From an uncultured Lachnospiraceae bacterium (lineage in GTDB: Bacteria; Bacillota; Clostridia; Lachnospirales; Lachnospiraceae): a stretch of DNA of 43,129 nucleotides. Location of the stretch: assembly GCA_947623805.1 (NCBI GenBank), contig CANQHZ010000026.1, forward strand, positions 1-43,129. Reading direction: 5' to 3'. This document shows, one piece after another, positions 1 to 7,223 of the stretch; position 1 is the stretch's first letter; each line of letters begins with the position of its first letter. Position numbers and translations under genes: made by a program. Below the pieces are notes generated by a model. That model saw only the letters and a program-made list of their open reading frames with translations, was not told the DNA's origin and did no database searches.

Positions 1-1
1 A

Positions 2-26
2 GGAGTTTAACATTATATTAAGCTCC
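2..26. promoter_or_regulatory. Imperfect inverted repeat at a possible divergent promoter
   Basis: GGAGTTTAA (2-10) faces TTAAGCTCC (18-26), with one mismatch in nine pairs. Between the arms, read on the minus strand, lies a good -10 hexamer TATAAT (12-17) that would serve a leftward gene outside the window. No good -35 is visible at the right distance. MocR regulators usually sit divergently from the gene they control, so this is a plausible site for the adjacent regulator. The binding role is inference. Confidence 0.35.
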
Positions 27-99
27 CGTTTTTATTATTGAAAAGCACTTCGTTCCGTGTTAGTATTTTAGTAAATTTATCGCAGGGAGGGCGACTGGC

Positions 100-1479
100 A
101 TGAACCTCGATTTCAATTCAGAACAGTCTTCAAAATATTTACAGGTTTACGATTACTATAAGGACTTGATTGTCACGGGCAGGCTTGCGCAGGGTACAAA
201 AATGCCTTCTATACGCAGATGCGCGCAGCAGCTTAGCCTGAGCCGCACCACTATTGAAACGGCATACCTTTGCCTTGCCGCCGACGGCTATATCATAGCG
301 CGCCCGCAGAGCGGTTACTATGTGACAGGCAGGCAGCAGAAAGCCCCTGCTGCTACTGCGCAAAAAAATACAGCCAATCCCACTCCACAAAATGCTCAAA
401 ACAGCAAAAACAATATCCTCTACAACTTCACCTCAAACAACGTAGACGCAGACAGCTTTGATTTTAACCTATGGCGCAGATACATCAAAAGCACCCTGCG
501 ACAGGACAAGCGCATGCTGACCTACGGCGAGCCACAGGGCGAATACGAACTCAGGGAAACCATATGCAGCCACGTAATCAACAAACGCAACGCCGTCTGC
601 CGCCCCGAAAACATAGTAATCGGCGCAGGCTCGCAGCCGCTTATGAGCCTGCTCTGCCCCCTCCTCAAAGGCAGGCACGGCGTATGCTTCCACGACACGC
701 GCTTTGCACAGGGAATTGTAGTTTTTGAGGATTACGGCTTTGAAATTGTAAAAAATAAGGAAACTGCCGACATTTTGTACATGACGCCCTCGCATATGAC
801 CTCTCTCGGCGATGTCATGAACGTGGAAAAGCGCCTCTCTCTCCTGCGCGAATGTGCCCAAAACAGCCGCCTAATCATAGAAGACGACTACGACAACGAA
901 TTTCGCTATTTCAGCAAGCCTATTCCATGCCTGCAGGGACTTTCGGGCGGCGAAAATGTAGTATACCTCAGCACCTTTTCAAAGCTGCTTCTGCCGTCTA
1001 TCAGGCTGAGCTTTATGATACTACCCGATGACCTGCTCGAACTTTACAATGAAAAAAAATCGCTCTACAACCAGACCGCCTCAAAGTCAGAGCAGCTTGC
1101 GCTATGCCAGTTTCTGCGCGACGGGCATCTCGACAGCCAGATTAGAAAGCTAAAAAGGCTCTACTCCAATAAAGCAAGGACACTGTCACAGCTTTTGGAG
1201 AAAGCCTTTGAAAGCGACGCAGAAATATCAATGGGCGAGTCCGTGTTCCTAGTGCACCTAAAGGTCAAATGCGCCCTAAACGGAGCTGAATTAAGGGAGC
1301 TTGCCCAAAGACGCGGAATGCTTATCTTTACTTCTGAAAGCAGGGGGAATATCCACAAGAAAGGGAATAGCAGCGAAAGTTATGCACATATTGCCCTCTC
1401 CTGCTGCGAAGTGCCAGTAGAAGAATTTCCATCAGCCGTGGAATTGTTAAAGGAAATTGTCAGTGAAGCAAATTTATAG
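100..1479 (+). CDS. MocR-family transcriptional regulator (GntR HTH plus aminotransferase-like domain)
   Basis: The protein has 459 residues. Residues about 10-75 form a GntR-type winged helix, ending in the usual SGYYV motif. Residues about 110-455 form a class I aminotransferase fold that in this family binds PLP and an effector rather than acting as an enzyme. Visible landmarks are EDDYDNEFRY (261-270) and the PLP lysine K295 in STFSKLLLPSIRLSF. The stretch between the strand at 195-220 and MTPSH (228-232) is shorter than in typical MocR proteins, and the usual SHQ-PTG loop reads SHMTSLG, so the cofactor domain is divergent. AGGGAGGG lies 8 bases before the ATG. The gene points away from the left edge, so its target may be the divergent gene there. 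PdxR- or GabR-like members are possible, but I cannot assign the effector. Confidence 0.85.
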   Translation: MNLDFNSEQSSKYLQVYDYYKDLIVTGRLAQGTKMPSIRRCAQQLSLSRTTIETAYLCLAADGYIIARPQSGYYVTGRQQKAPAATAQKNTANPTPQNAQNSKNNILYNFTSNNVDADSFDFNLWRRYIKSTLRQDKRMLTYGEPQGEYELRETICSHVINKRNAVCRPENIVIGAGSQPLMSLLCPLLKGRHGVCFHDTRFAQGIVVFEDYGFEIVKNKETADILYMTPSHMTSLGDVMNVEKRLSLLRECAQNSRLIIEDDYDNEFRYFSKPIPCLQGLSGGENVVYLSTFSKLLLPSIRLSFMILPDDLLELYNEKKSLYNQTASKSEQLALCQFLRDGHLDSQIRKLKRLYSNKARTLSQLLEKAFESDAEISMGESVFLVHLKVKCALNGAELRELAQRRGMLIFTSESRGNIHKKGNSSESYAHIALSCCEVPVEEFPSAVELLKEIVSEANL

Positions 1480-1843
1480 TCAGCTTTTTATAGATTATTT
1501 TTATAGATAATTGCAAAATCTATTCAACCGCATAAAAACTGAGCAGAAACGGGTTGCATGGAGCAGACCTTTTAATGAAACTCCCCGCAGCAGAGCTGCG
1601 GGGTATCAGCCCGAGACTCGCTCCGCTCGTCATTAGTTTGTTACGCAGCAGAGCTGCGGGGAATTTACCCTGAGAGATTAAATATACTATCATCAAAATC
1701 TTACTGTCATTTTCTTTTAACTTTTTTTCATGCTACCTTCACTATAAATCAAACTGTCATGTAACTCTCCTATGTTACCATATCTCATTTTATCTATACG
1801 CTCTGACACTGCATTTTTAATTAGCTGTAACCGTAATAAAAAT
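1480..1843. other. Intergenic region with palindromic repeats
   Basis: This 364-base gap lies between the convergent ends of the MocR gene and a minus-strand lipoprotein gene. It holds two copies of a GC-rich palindromic element (described separately) and otherwise AT-rich sequence. I see no convincing open reading frame, RNA gene or classical terminator with a T-tract. The palindromes may end transcription from both sides. Confidence 0.5.
1583..1661. repeat. Palindromic intergenic repeat, two copies
   Basis: Copy one (1583-1603) is a perfect hairpin with arms CCCCGCAG and CTGCGGGG around a CAGAG loop. The core GCAGCAGAGCTGCGGGG recurs at 1645-1661. The link contains CCGAGACTCGCTCCGCTCG, itself partly self-complementary. 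The base composition is far more GC-rich than the surrounding DNA. Such elements resemble the dispersed REP/BIME-like palindromes seen in clostridial intergenic regions. Spread elsewhere in the genome cannot be seen here. Confidence 0.6.
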
Positions 1844-2743
1844 TTATCCCAATATGGTTAAGGTAAGTAAGCTAATAGCCGTTATTTTATAATCTCCAGA
1901 AGGCTTCTTATTAAACCATATAATCCCGTCTTCTACACATATTCCCTGATAGTTTGCAAACATATACTTAATAAACATATTCTTGACTTGCTCTTTAAAG
2001 TCCTGTCCAAATAACTCATCATATGCTTCAATCATCGCTGTTTCATCTTCTATCAGAATATTATTATTACCATCATAAATTGATATTGGATAGGATATTA
2101 ACTTAGCAAATGATGTTTTATCCTCAACGGAATCCTTTATCATTTCCGCAAAACGCTCTGCCTCCTCTGCCTCATATCCTAGCGAAGAGTAATAATTTGC
2201 AATATCCTCGCCTATTGGGAAAAAAGTATTCTGATTTAGCGTAAAAACAACATTATTTCCAGAAATCTGCCCACCCCCGTTTATGCTGATTATACCGTTA
2301 TCATCTGTATTGATGTCCATGTTAAGATAATCACCCATATTATTATTTAGTGTAAACTCTGTAGAATCTTCCCTTAACTCTCCTTGAAAAAAATTTTCCG
2401 CGCCGTCACGGGTTATATAAGCCACAGATAAATCAGCCTCTGTTCTGGTAATTACCATTCTTATCTCATCATCTTCACATTTTCCCATATAAATATTATG
2501 CTCATTGTTATGTATTCCCATATCAACAAGCTCTGTATCATGTGAAGAAGTTTCCAAATCCTGAACAATGGCTTCATCCGCAGCCATCTGGCTATCCGCT
2601 TCAGCATTGCTTTCCACACTGACGGTCGGCTGCATATCCTCCCTCATTATCCCGTCTTCATCTTCTGCCGCATTGGAATTTCCGCACCCTGTTATCAGCC
2701 AAAAACAGGCTGCGGCTGTAATAAATGCAATATGTTTTTTCAT
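1844..2743 (-). CDS. Putative lipoprotein of unknown function
   Basis: The 299-residue protein begins MKKHIAFITAAACFWLITGC, a lipoprotein signal with lipobox ITGC, so the mature protein should be anchored at Cys20 on the outer face of the membrane. An acidic, low-complexity linker (about 25-75) precedes a mixed alpha/beta domain of unknown family. The last residues (ISLLTLTILG) are unusually hydrophobic for the end of a secreted protein. The ribosome binding site is weak (AGGGGA). It lies 40 bases after another lipoprotein gene with a very similar signal end (ITGCGNSN), so the two probably form an operon and may share an ancestor at the N terminus. No function can be assigned. Confidence 0.7.
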   Translation of the reverse strand: MKKHIAFITAAACFWLITGCGNSNAAEDEDGIMREDMQPTVSVESNAEADSQMAADEAIVQDLETSSHDTELVDMGIHNNEHNIYMGKCEDDEIRMVITRTEADLSVAYITRDGAENFFQGELREDSTEFTLNNNMGDYLNMDINTDDNGIISINGGGQISGNNVVFTLNQNTFFPIGEDIANYYSSLGYEAEEAERFAEMIKDSVEDKTSFAKLISYPISIYDGNNNILIEDETAMIEAYDELFGQDFKEQVKNMFIKYMFANYQGICVEDGIIWFNKKPSGDYKITAISLLTLTILG

Positions 2744-2783
2744 AATCGTCCCCTGAAAATGTTCTAATGCCTAATACAAAATC

Positions 2784-3920
2784 TCAAAATGCTTTCTCCG
2801 TAAATCGGATCGACTGTGCCATATGTACAGCATCATCTTTTGTAAAATACTCCTGATTCAAAAACAGTACATAATAGATTTCGCTGTCTTCTTTTCCCAG
2901 AAAAACATACCAGTAATGAGACTGTAACGCAGCGTTCTTCGTTTCTGGATGCTGTGACAGATATTCCTCCCAGTCAGAAGCGGTGAACAGGTCAAATGCA
3001 TACTCTGTCAAAAGTGCCTGTACTTCACAGCCCTCCAGTATCTCTGGTTCGCCGAGTCGTTCCGTATGGTTCATCATCAAGGAGACATCCGTAAGCACCC
3101 CGCTCTCAAACAAAAGCATCTCGGATGCGGCTTCTCCTCTGCCGATACCTCCAGGACAATACCATTCCTTAGCAATGCCTTCCCCATGAAGCGGCTCCTG
3201 CGCTTCTCCTTCTAACAGCCAGCCGTCAAAAAATGTAAGGTTGCTTTGAAATGTTCCCCATGTAAAGCCATCAGGCAAATCATAAGTCAGATGAAGGTCA
3301 AAGTCATTCGGCAAATCAAAGGTCAAATATTGGTCCATTCCGTAATCCCGCTGCAAAAATCCCGCCAGATCCTTTGTAACCGTATATTTCTCGTCCACCG
3401 CATAAAGCAGCACGGCGTCCTGAGATTCTTTTTCCACCAGCCGGATATTGTCAATCTCATTTTCGGTATGCCCATATTCCTCCGTAGTCTCAGGACGCCA
3501 GTAGGAAAGCTGCAATTCATAATTTCTATCATGGACTGTCCCATTTTCAGATATGTACGGATAAACAAGATTGCAGACGTAAAGTCCTGTTAAGAAATCT
3601 TCCTGATCCGAAACCAGTTCCATATTCCCATATGCAAGAAATCCGTCCAGACCTTCTTCCTCCACCTTTAATGCCAGACCACCGTTTTCATACAATTCCA
3701 AAAGAGCGTCCATTGTCAGTTCCTTGGCAGCTTCATCCTCTAATCCTGCTACATCATCAGTGGATTCGGATACTGATTTTTCCTCCGCATCTGCCTGTTC
3801 GACATTTTTCGATAGCTGACCATCAATTTCAGCAGGAGATTCTGCACTGTTTGAATTGCCACACCCTGTTATCATCAAAACAAATATCATTGGTAATATC
3901 GCCGCTAAGCTCTTTTTCAT
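2784..3920 (-). CDS. Putative lipoprotein of unknown function
   Basis: I place the start at the ATG at 3920 because GGAGG sits 8 bases before it, inside the first codons of a possible longer version starting at 3935. The protein has 378 residues with a lipoprotein signal (MKKSLAAILPMIFVLMITGC), an acidic linker to about residue 60, and a large domain rich in aromatic residues with no motif I recognise. It is first in a likely two-gene operon with the lipoprotein gene downstream, and both share ITGCGNSN at the signal-peptide end. The product should be exported and membrane-anchored. Function unknown. Confidence 0.72.
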   Translation of the reverse strand: MKKSLAAILPMIFVLMITGCGNSNSAESPAEIDGQLSKNVEQADAEEKSVSESTDDVAGLEDEAAKELTMDALLELYENGGLALKVEEEGLDGFLAYGNMELVSDQEDFLTGLYVCNLVYPYISENGTVHDRNYELQLSYWRPETTEEYGHTENEIDNIRLVEKESQDAVLLYAVDEKYTVTKDLAGFLQRDYGMDQYLTFDLPNDFDLHLTYDLPDGFTWGTFQSNLTFFDGWLLEGEAQEPLHGEGIAKEWYCPGGIGRGEAASEMLLFESGVLTDVSLMMNHTERLGEPEILEGCEVQALLTEYAFDLFTASDWEEYLSQHPETKNAALQSHYWYVFLGKEDSEIYYVLFLNQEYFTKDDAVHMAQSIRFTEKAF

Positions 3921-4064
3921 TATTTTTACCTCCATACATACCTACTCATGTGTTTATTATTCTACCATAATCATACGTATTCTTTTATGAAATTTTCATT
4001 AAATATCCTGTCCCTAACGCAAAAGCGCATAAATTAAAAATCATCCCATTTTCCAAAATAAAAT

Positions 4065-4100
4065 GGCATATGAATTGTCACATCTGTACTCCCATATGCC
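4065..4100 (-). terminator. Possible weak terminator after the GNAT gene
   Basis: GGCATATG (4065-4072) pairs with CATATGCC (4093-4100) across a 20-base loop. Read on the minus strand the hairpin is followed by ATTTTATTTT. It lies 37 bases beyond the GNAT stop codon. The broken T-tract makes it a weak candidate. Confidence 0.4.
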
Positions 4101-4136
4101 CTCAGATTACTGCCGCTATGAAATTTTAATTCTGGT

Positions 4137-4748
4137 TTAAAGAAGCCTTAAAAGCTGCACTAACTCACGTGGTTCATCTGTTTGTGATGCAATCTGTCTG
4201 GCATCAAAGCGCTTAAATCCATAATTTTCATAAAAAGAAAGCAGCTTTTCATTATTATCCGCCTCCACAAATGCTACCATGCCACCAACCTGATACTGCA
4301 AGATTTGAAGCTGTCTGATAGCTGCTTCCAACAGTTCCTGTCCCGTTATTCTGCCTTTTGCCCTGTCACTATAATTTTTTCCAAGCTGCGCAATCAAATA
4401 AGCAGCTATATTATATGTCTGTTCACTTCTATCCATCTCGCTAAATCTTGCAAGTTTACGTCTTACCGTATTGCTGAATGGCTCTGCTCTCACAACAAGA
4501 GGTTTTATCGTAATGGAAAAATATCCCAGCAATTCCGCATCTTCCACAGATAGTACCAAATATGTAACTGCCTGATGCTTCTTTGAAAATTCAATGGCAT
4601 GCTGTCTTAAAAAATGCTGAACGTCCACATTTAATGGACATGAAAACTCGGAAAGGAGCTGTCTCAATTTTTCCTCTCCGAGTTTTCTATCCTCATTCAC
4701 CAAATACTCACGAATGTTCAGCACAGTAAAATTATTTGTCTGTTGCAT
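4137..4748 (-). CDS. GNAT-family N-acetyltransferase, probably toxin-like partner of the upstream small gene
   Basis: The protein has 203 residues. The C-terminal half carries the GNAT signature: a strand ending in NIAAYLIAQLGK, the acetyl-CoA pyrophosphate loop region RAKGRITG (fits R-x-x-G-x-x-G), and the closing ENYGFKRFD near residue 175. This topology resembles the acetyltransferases found in TacT/AtaT-type toxin modules, but the substrate cannot be read from sequence. It overlaps the preceding small gene by 17 bases, implying translational coupling. The pair has its own promoter with a palindromic operator, as expected of an autoregulated toxin-antitoxin unit. That function is inference; a plain metabolic acetyltransferase remains possible. 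Confidence 0.72.
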   Translation of the reverse strand: MQQTNNFTVLNIREYLVNEDRKLGEEKLRQLLSEFSCPLNVDVQHFLRQHAIEFSKKHQAVTYLVLSVEDAELLGYFSITIKPLVVRAEPFSNTVRRKLARFSEMDRSEQTYNIAAYLIAQLGKNYSDRAKGRITGQELLEAAIRQLQILQYQVGGMVAFVEADNNEKLLSFYENYGFKRFDARQIASQTDEPRELVQLLRLL

Positions 4749-4926
4749 CCGCTTTCTTCCTTTTCTCCATGAATTTTAATATCTCATCTGCTCCATGCAA
4801 ATAGGTAACATTAATCGGAACACGAGGTGTCTTGTCGTTGGCAGACGCTTCAATCGCATCGGCAAACATTTCCACCTGTTTCTGACCAGATATGATAAAA
4901 TTCTTCGTAATGCTTGAAGTTGCCAT
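4732..4926 (-). CDS. Small antitoxin-like protein
   Basis: The start is the ATG at 4926, with GGAGG 8 bases upstream; an in-frame GTG at 4935 overlaps that site and is rejected. The 64-residue product starts MATSSITKNFIISG and continues with a helix (QVEMFADAIEASA) and a lysine-rich tail. It has no DNA-binding fold that I can name with certainty. Small proteins of this look commonly precede a GNAT gene in Firmicutes. The stop overlaps the start of the acetyltransferase. The palindrome in the promoter suggests the small protein, alone or with its partner, represses its own transcription (inference). Confidence 0.65.
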   Translation of the reverse strand: MATSSITKNFIISGQKQVEMFADAIEASANDKTPRVPINVTYLHGADEILKFMEKRKKADATDK

Positions 4927-4945
4927 AAAAAACACCTCCTTTATC

Positions 4946-4990
4946 AGTATAGCTTATTCCAATTATCGTTATGCCAGCATAACGATAATT
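4946..4990 (-). promoter_or_regulatory. Promoter with a perfect 13-bp palindromic operator
   Basis: On the minus strand a -10 hexamer TATACT (4946-4951) lies just before the GGAGG of the small gene. A perfect inverted repeat, AATTATCGTTATG / CATAACGATAATT (4961-4973 and 4978-4990, 4-base centre), covers the place where the -35 would be (4969-4974). No consensus -35 is visible inside it. A protein bound there would block RNA polymerase, as expected of an autoregulated module. Confidence 0.65.
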
Positions 4991-5093
4991 TACATAGTTA
5001 TTCTTTGCTTGCTCATACTTCCTTAATTTATTCTATGATGTTTCAGTCGCTTTTGCAATAAAAATTTTTTTGAAAGACTATGTTGCTTTTGAC

Positions 5094-5194
5094 ATTTTTT
5101 ATCAATTAATTTTTATATATATCGACACTTTTTCAAAAAACTTTTAGAATATTGACACATCTCTACTTAATTTTGCCCGACAATTACCGTCTGA
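5094..5194. repeat. 101-bp direct repeat, copy 1
   Basis: This stretch matches 6270-6370 in the same orientation, with four mismatches in 101 positions counted by eye. It contains TATATATCGACAC, a central CTTTTAGAAT and TTTTGCCCGACA. It lies directly after the YdeI gene and upstream of the antitoxin-like gene. The two copies enclose exactly the two-gene YdeI cassette. Confidence 0.85.
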
Positions 5195-5231
5195 GCCGTA
5201 TTCCAGCAAGAAGAATGAACAATAGAATTTA

Positions 5232-5807
5232 TTATTCTACAATCAGCCGTCCATTGTCATTCCATTCGCCATACATAATGCCTGCTTTGGTGTTATCTAA
5301 AAGCTTCTGTAAGCGGCTCTGGAAAAGTTCCGGCTGTTTTTTCTTAATCTGGATCGTATCAATCCTTACACGCTGATAGAGTGGCGGAAAACTTTGAAAA
5401 TTATTCCAAACCTCTGCGTCAGCTTGCAACGCCTTTAAAATATCGCTGTCAATCACAAAACCTTTCTCCGTCATATCCGGCAGCACAGCACGACCAGCAT
5501 CTGTCATTCGCCCCAACCGCTCCATTCTGCGACAGCGTTCTTTATTCAGTTCAGACCATAAACTTCCTTTTCTTCGAGGAGCTAATCTTTGTGCCGTAAC
5601 GCCATTATCCATTTTCTTTGTGGTACTGTCAATCCAGCCAAAACACATGGCTTCTTCCACCGCATCAATGTACCAAAATGTTTCATCATCAACAGGGCGA
5701 CCACGCTTGACGACAACCCAGCATTCGTTTTCTTTGTCGTGATTTAACAGGAGCCATTGCCTCAGCTCATCTCGGTTTTGAGCTTTCAATAAGTTCCTAA
5801 ATTCCAT
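5232..5807 (-). CDS. YdeI/OmpD-associated family protein
   Basis: The start is the ATG at 5807, with GGAG 9 bases upstream; longer readings run back into the preceding gene. The 191-residue protein matches the YdeI family: an N-terminal ELRQWLLLNHDKENECWVVV segment, the family core EEAMCFGWIDSTTKK near residue 55-70, and RRKGSLWSELN after it, followed by an alpha-helical C-terminal half. Family members are cytosolic and have been linked to bacteriocin or polymyxin resistance in enterobacteria, but no biochemical activity is established. It follows a hypothetical gene by 4 bases, so the two are an operon, and that pair is bracketed by 101-bp direct repeats. Confidence 0.8.
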   Translation of the reverse strand: MEFRNLLKAQNRDELRQWLLLNHDKENECWVVVKRGRPVDDETFWYIDAVEEAMCFGWIDSTTKKMDNGVTAQRLAPRRKGSLWSELNKERCRRMERLGRMTDAGRAVLPDMTEKGFVIDSDILKALQADAEVWNNFQSFPPLYQRVRIDTIQIKKKQPELFQSRLQKLLDNTKAGIMYGEWNDNGRLIVE

Positions 5808-5811
5808 TCGT

Positions 5812-6195
5812 TTAATCTCCGTAAACTCCCAATTCGTCTGCTGCCTTGACCTGCTTTTCCATTTCTTTGACATATTCATCAAATGTATATAATCTCGATG
5901 AACCTTCAAAATAATACATCAGTTCTTTTGCAAACGGGCGGGCAGCCAGCATCTCATATATAGTCATCTTTTTATCCTGATTAGCCTGCACCTTTTCATC
6001 CCAAATTCTGCGGACATCTTCTTCTGTAATTGGAGTCACAAAACTACCAGATGTCTTAGACTTCATATTTGACAGTTCACGATCAAATGTCACCGATTCG
6101 CCTTCCGTTGATTGTGGTGCTTTGGCAGATGTCTGAACAGTAGAGTTACCGCTGTAATTGCTATTAATGTAATTATTATTTAATGCAATGCTCAT
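5812..6195 (-). CDS. Hypothetical protein, first gene of the YdeI cassette
   Basis: The start is the ATG at 6195, chosen because GGAGGG lies 8 bases before it; the in-frame start at 6234 has no such site. The product has 127 residues. The first 50 are Asn/Ser/Thr-rich and probably disordered (MSIALNNNYINSNYSGN). The rest is helical and acidic (ITEEDVRRIWDEKVQ, TFDEYVKEMEKQVKAADELG). There is no signal peptide or membrane segment. I do not recognise the family. It is translated just ahead of the YdeI-family gene, so the two may act together. Confidence 0.65.
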   Translation of the reverse strand: MSIALNNNYINSNYSGNSTVQTSAKAPQSTEGESVTFDRELSNMKSKTSGSFVTPITEEDVRRIWDEKVQANQDKKMTIYEMLAARPFAKELMYYFEGSSRLYTFDEYVKEMEKQVKAADELGVYGD

Positions 6196-6269
6196 AGAAA
6201 TTCCCTCCGCTCTATTTGTAAAATCCTTTTCCAATTCCCGCTCTAAGCATTAGCCTAGTTGTTTCTGCT

Positions 6270-6370
6270 ATTTTTTATCAATTAATTTTAATATATATCG
6301 ACACTTTTTCAAAAAACTTTTAGAATACTGACACATCTCTACTTAATTTTGCCCGACAGTTAACGTCTGA
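6270..6370. repeat. 101-bp direct repeat, copy 2
   Basis: This is the second copy of the repeat at 5094-5194 in the same orientation, differing at four positions. It forms the upstream region of the cassette's first gene (start 6195), while copy 1 lies upstream of the antitoxin-like gene. The repeat could therefore carry a shared promoter or leader, or be the scar of a duplication. Recombination between the copies would remove both cassette genes. Confidence 0.85.
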
Positions 6371-6467
6371 ATTGATTTTCAACATCTTCCGCTAAAGCGA
6401 TGTTCCATCCTTTTGCCTCCACCTCTCTGCTCGTCGTTTATCCTCCCCAGCTAGATAACACTACTGT

Positions 6468-7202
6468 CTACTCATTTATAACATCCGTAATCACCATACC
6501 GCCTATCCGCTTCGCTGGCGCATACACCGCCACGACACACGAAACAAAAACCAGCAAAGCCACACTCCCAACAGCAGCAAACGGCACATTCCACGCGCCG
6601 CCAAAATGCGTGATGATAAGCTTCTCATAAATCAGGTAATGAAGCGCAAGCCCCAGCACTAGCCCGACCGCCATGCCGCATACCGCATATGCTGCCGCCT
6701 CTGCCGCTATCATTCTCGTCATCTGGCGGCTCTCCATTCCGACAGCGCGCATTGCGCCGTACTGTCTTGTCCGCGCGGACACGCTCATTGAAATGCTGTT
6801 CATAATATTCAGCACAGTGATAAGCGATATGATTGTCAGAAATCCATACGCCGCAATCCGAAATACCCAATAACTGCCGTGCATTTCACCCATTTCCTCC
6901 CTGCGGTTTGAAAATACGCCGTCTCCCGAAATGCGCCTGATTTTGTCCACAGTTTCTTCCGAAGCTCCCTTTTCCAATACGACATAAACTGCCATATACC
7001 CTCTCGCGCCTACGAGACGCTCAAATGTTTCCTCGGAGCAGACGACCACCGCCGAACCGCTTACGCTGCCTATTCCTTCAGAAGCAGCACAGGCTATCTC
7101 AAGCTCTGCGCTGCCAAGCTCTATCCTGTCGCCCACATCAAGCCTGCTGTCCTGGGCAAAAACCGTCATTGCATAGCCCGAATCGCCATAAGCCTTTGAC
7201 AT
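6468..7202 (-). pseudogene. C-terminal part of an FtsX-type ABC permease, separated by an in-frame stop
   Basis: This segment is in the same frame as the upstream permease fragment and is cut from it only by one TAA at 7224-7226. Starting at the ATG at 7202 it would have 244 residues: the rest of an extracellular domain (to about 110), then three membrane segments (about 113-140, 165-190 and 210-235) with the FtsX core motif NSISMSVSARTRQYGAMRAVGM between the first two. It forms the second of two FtsX repeats of a permease of about 670 codons. GGGG lies only 2 bases before the ATG, a poor ribosome site, so independent translation is doubtful, though reinitiation after the stop is conceivable. 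Confidence 0.75.
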
Positions 7203-7223
7203 TTCCCCGTTTATTATGGATTT

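Larger units (their letters stand above)
4927..5231. other. Intergenic region holding the palindromic operator and repeat copy 1
   Basis: The gap lies between the small antitoxin-like gene and the end of the YdeI-family gene. It contains the promoter/operator at 4946-4990, an AT-rich stretch with no clear feature (5000-5093), and the first copy of a 101-bp direct repeat (5094-5194). No open reading frame is supported. Confidence 0.5.

Noticed and set aside
469-861. Minus-strand reading frame of 130 codons inside the MocR gene
   Set aside because: It overlaps the conserved aminotransferase domain and shows no motif or ribosome site.
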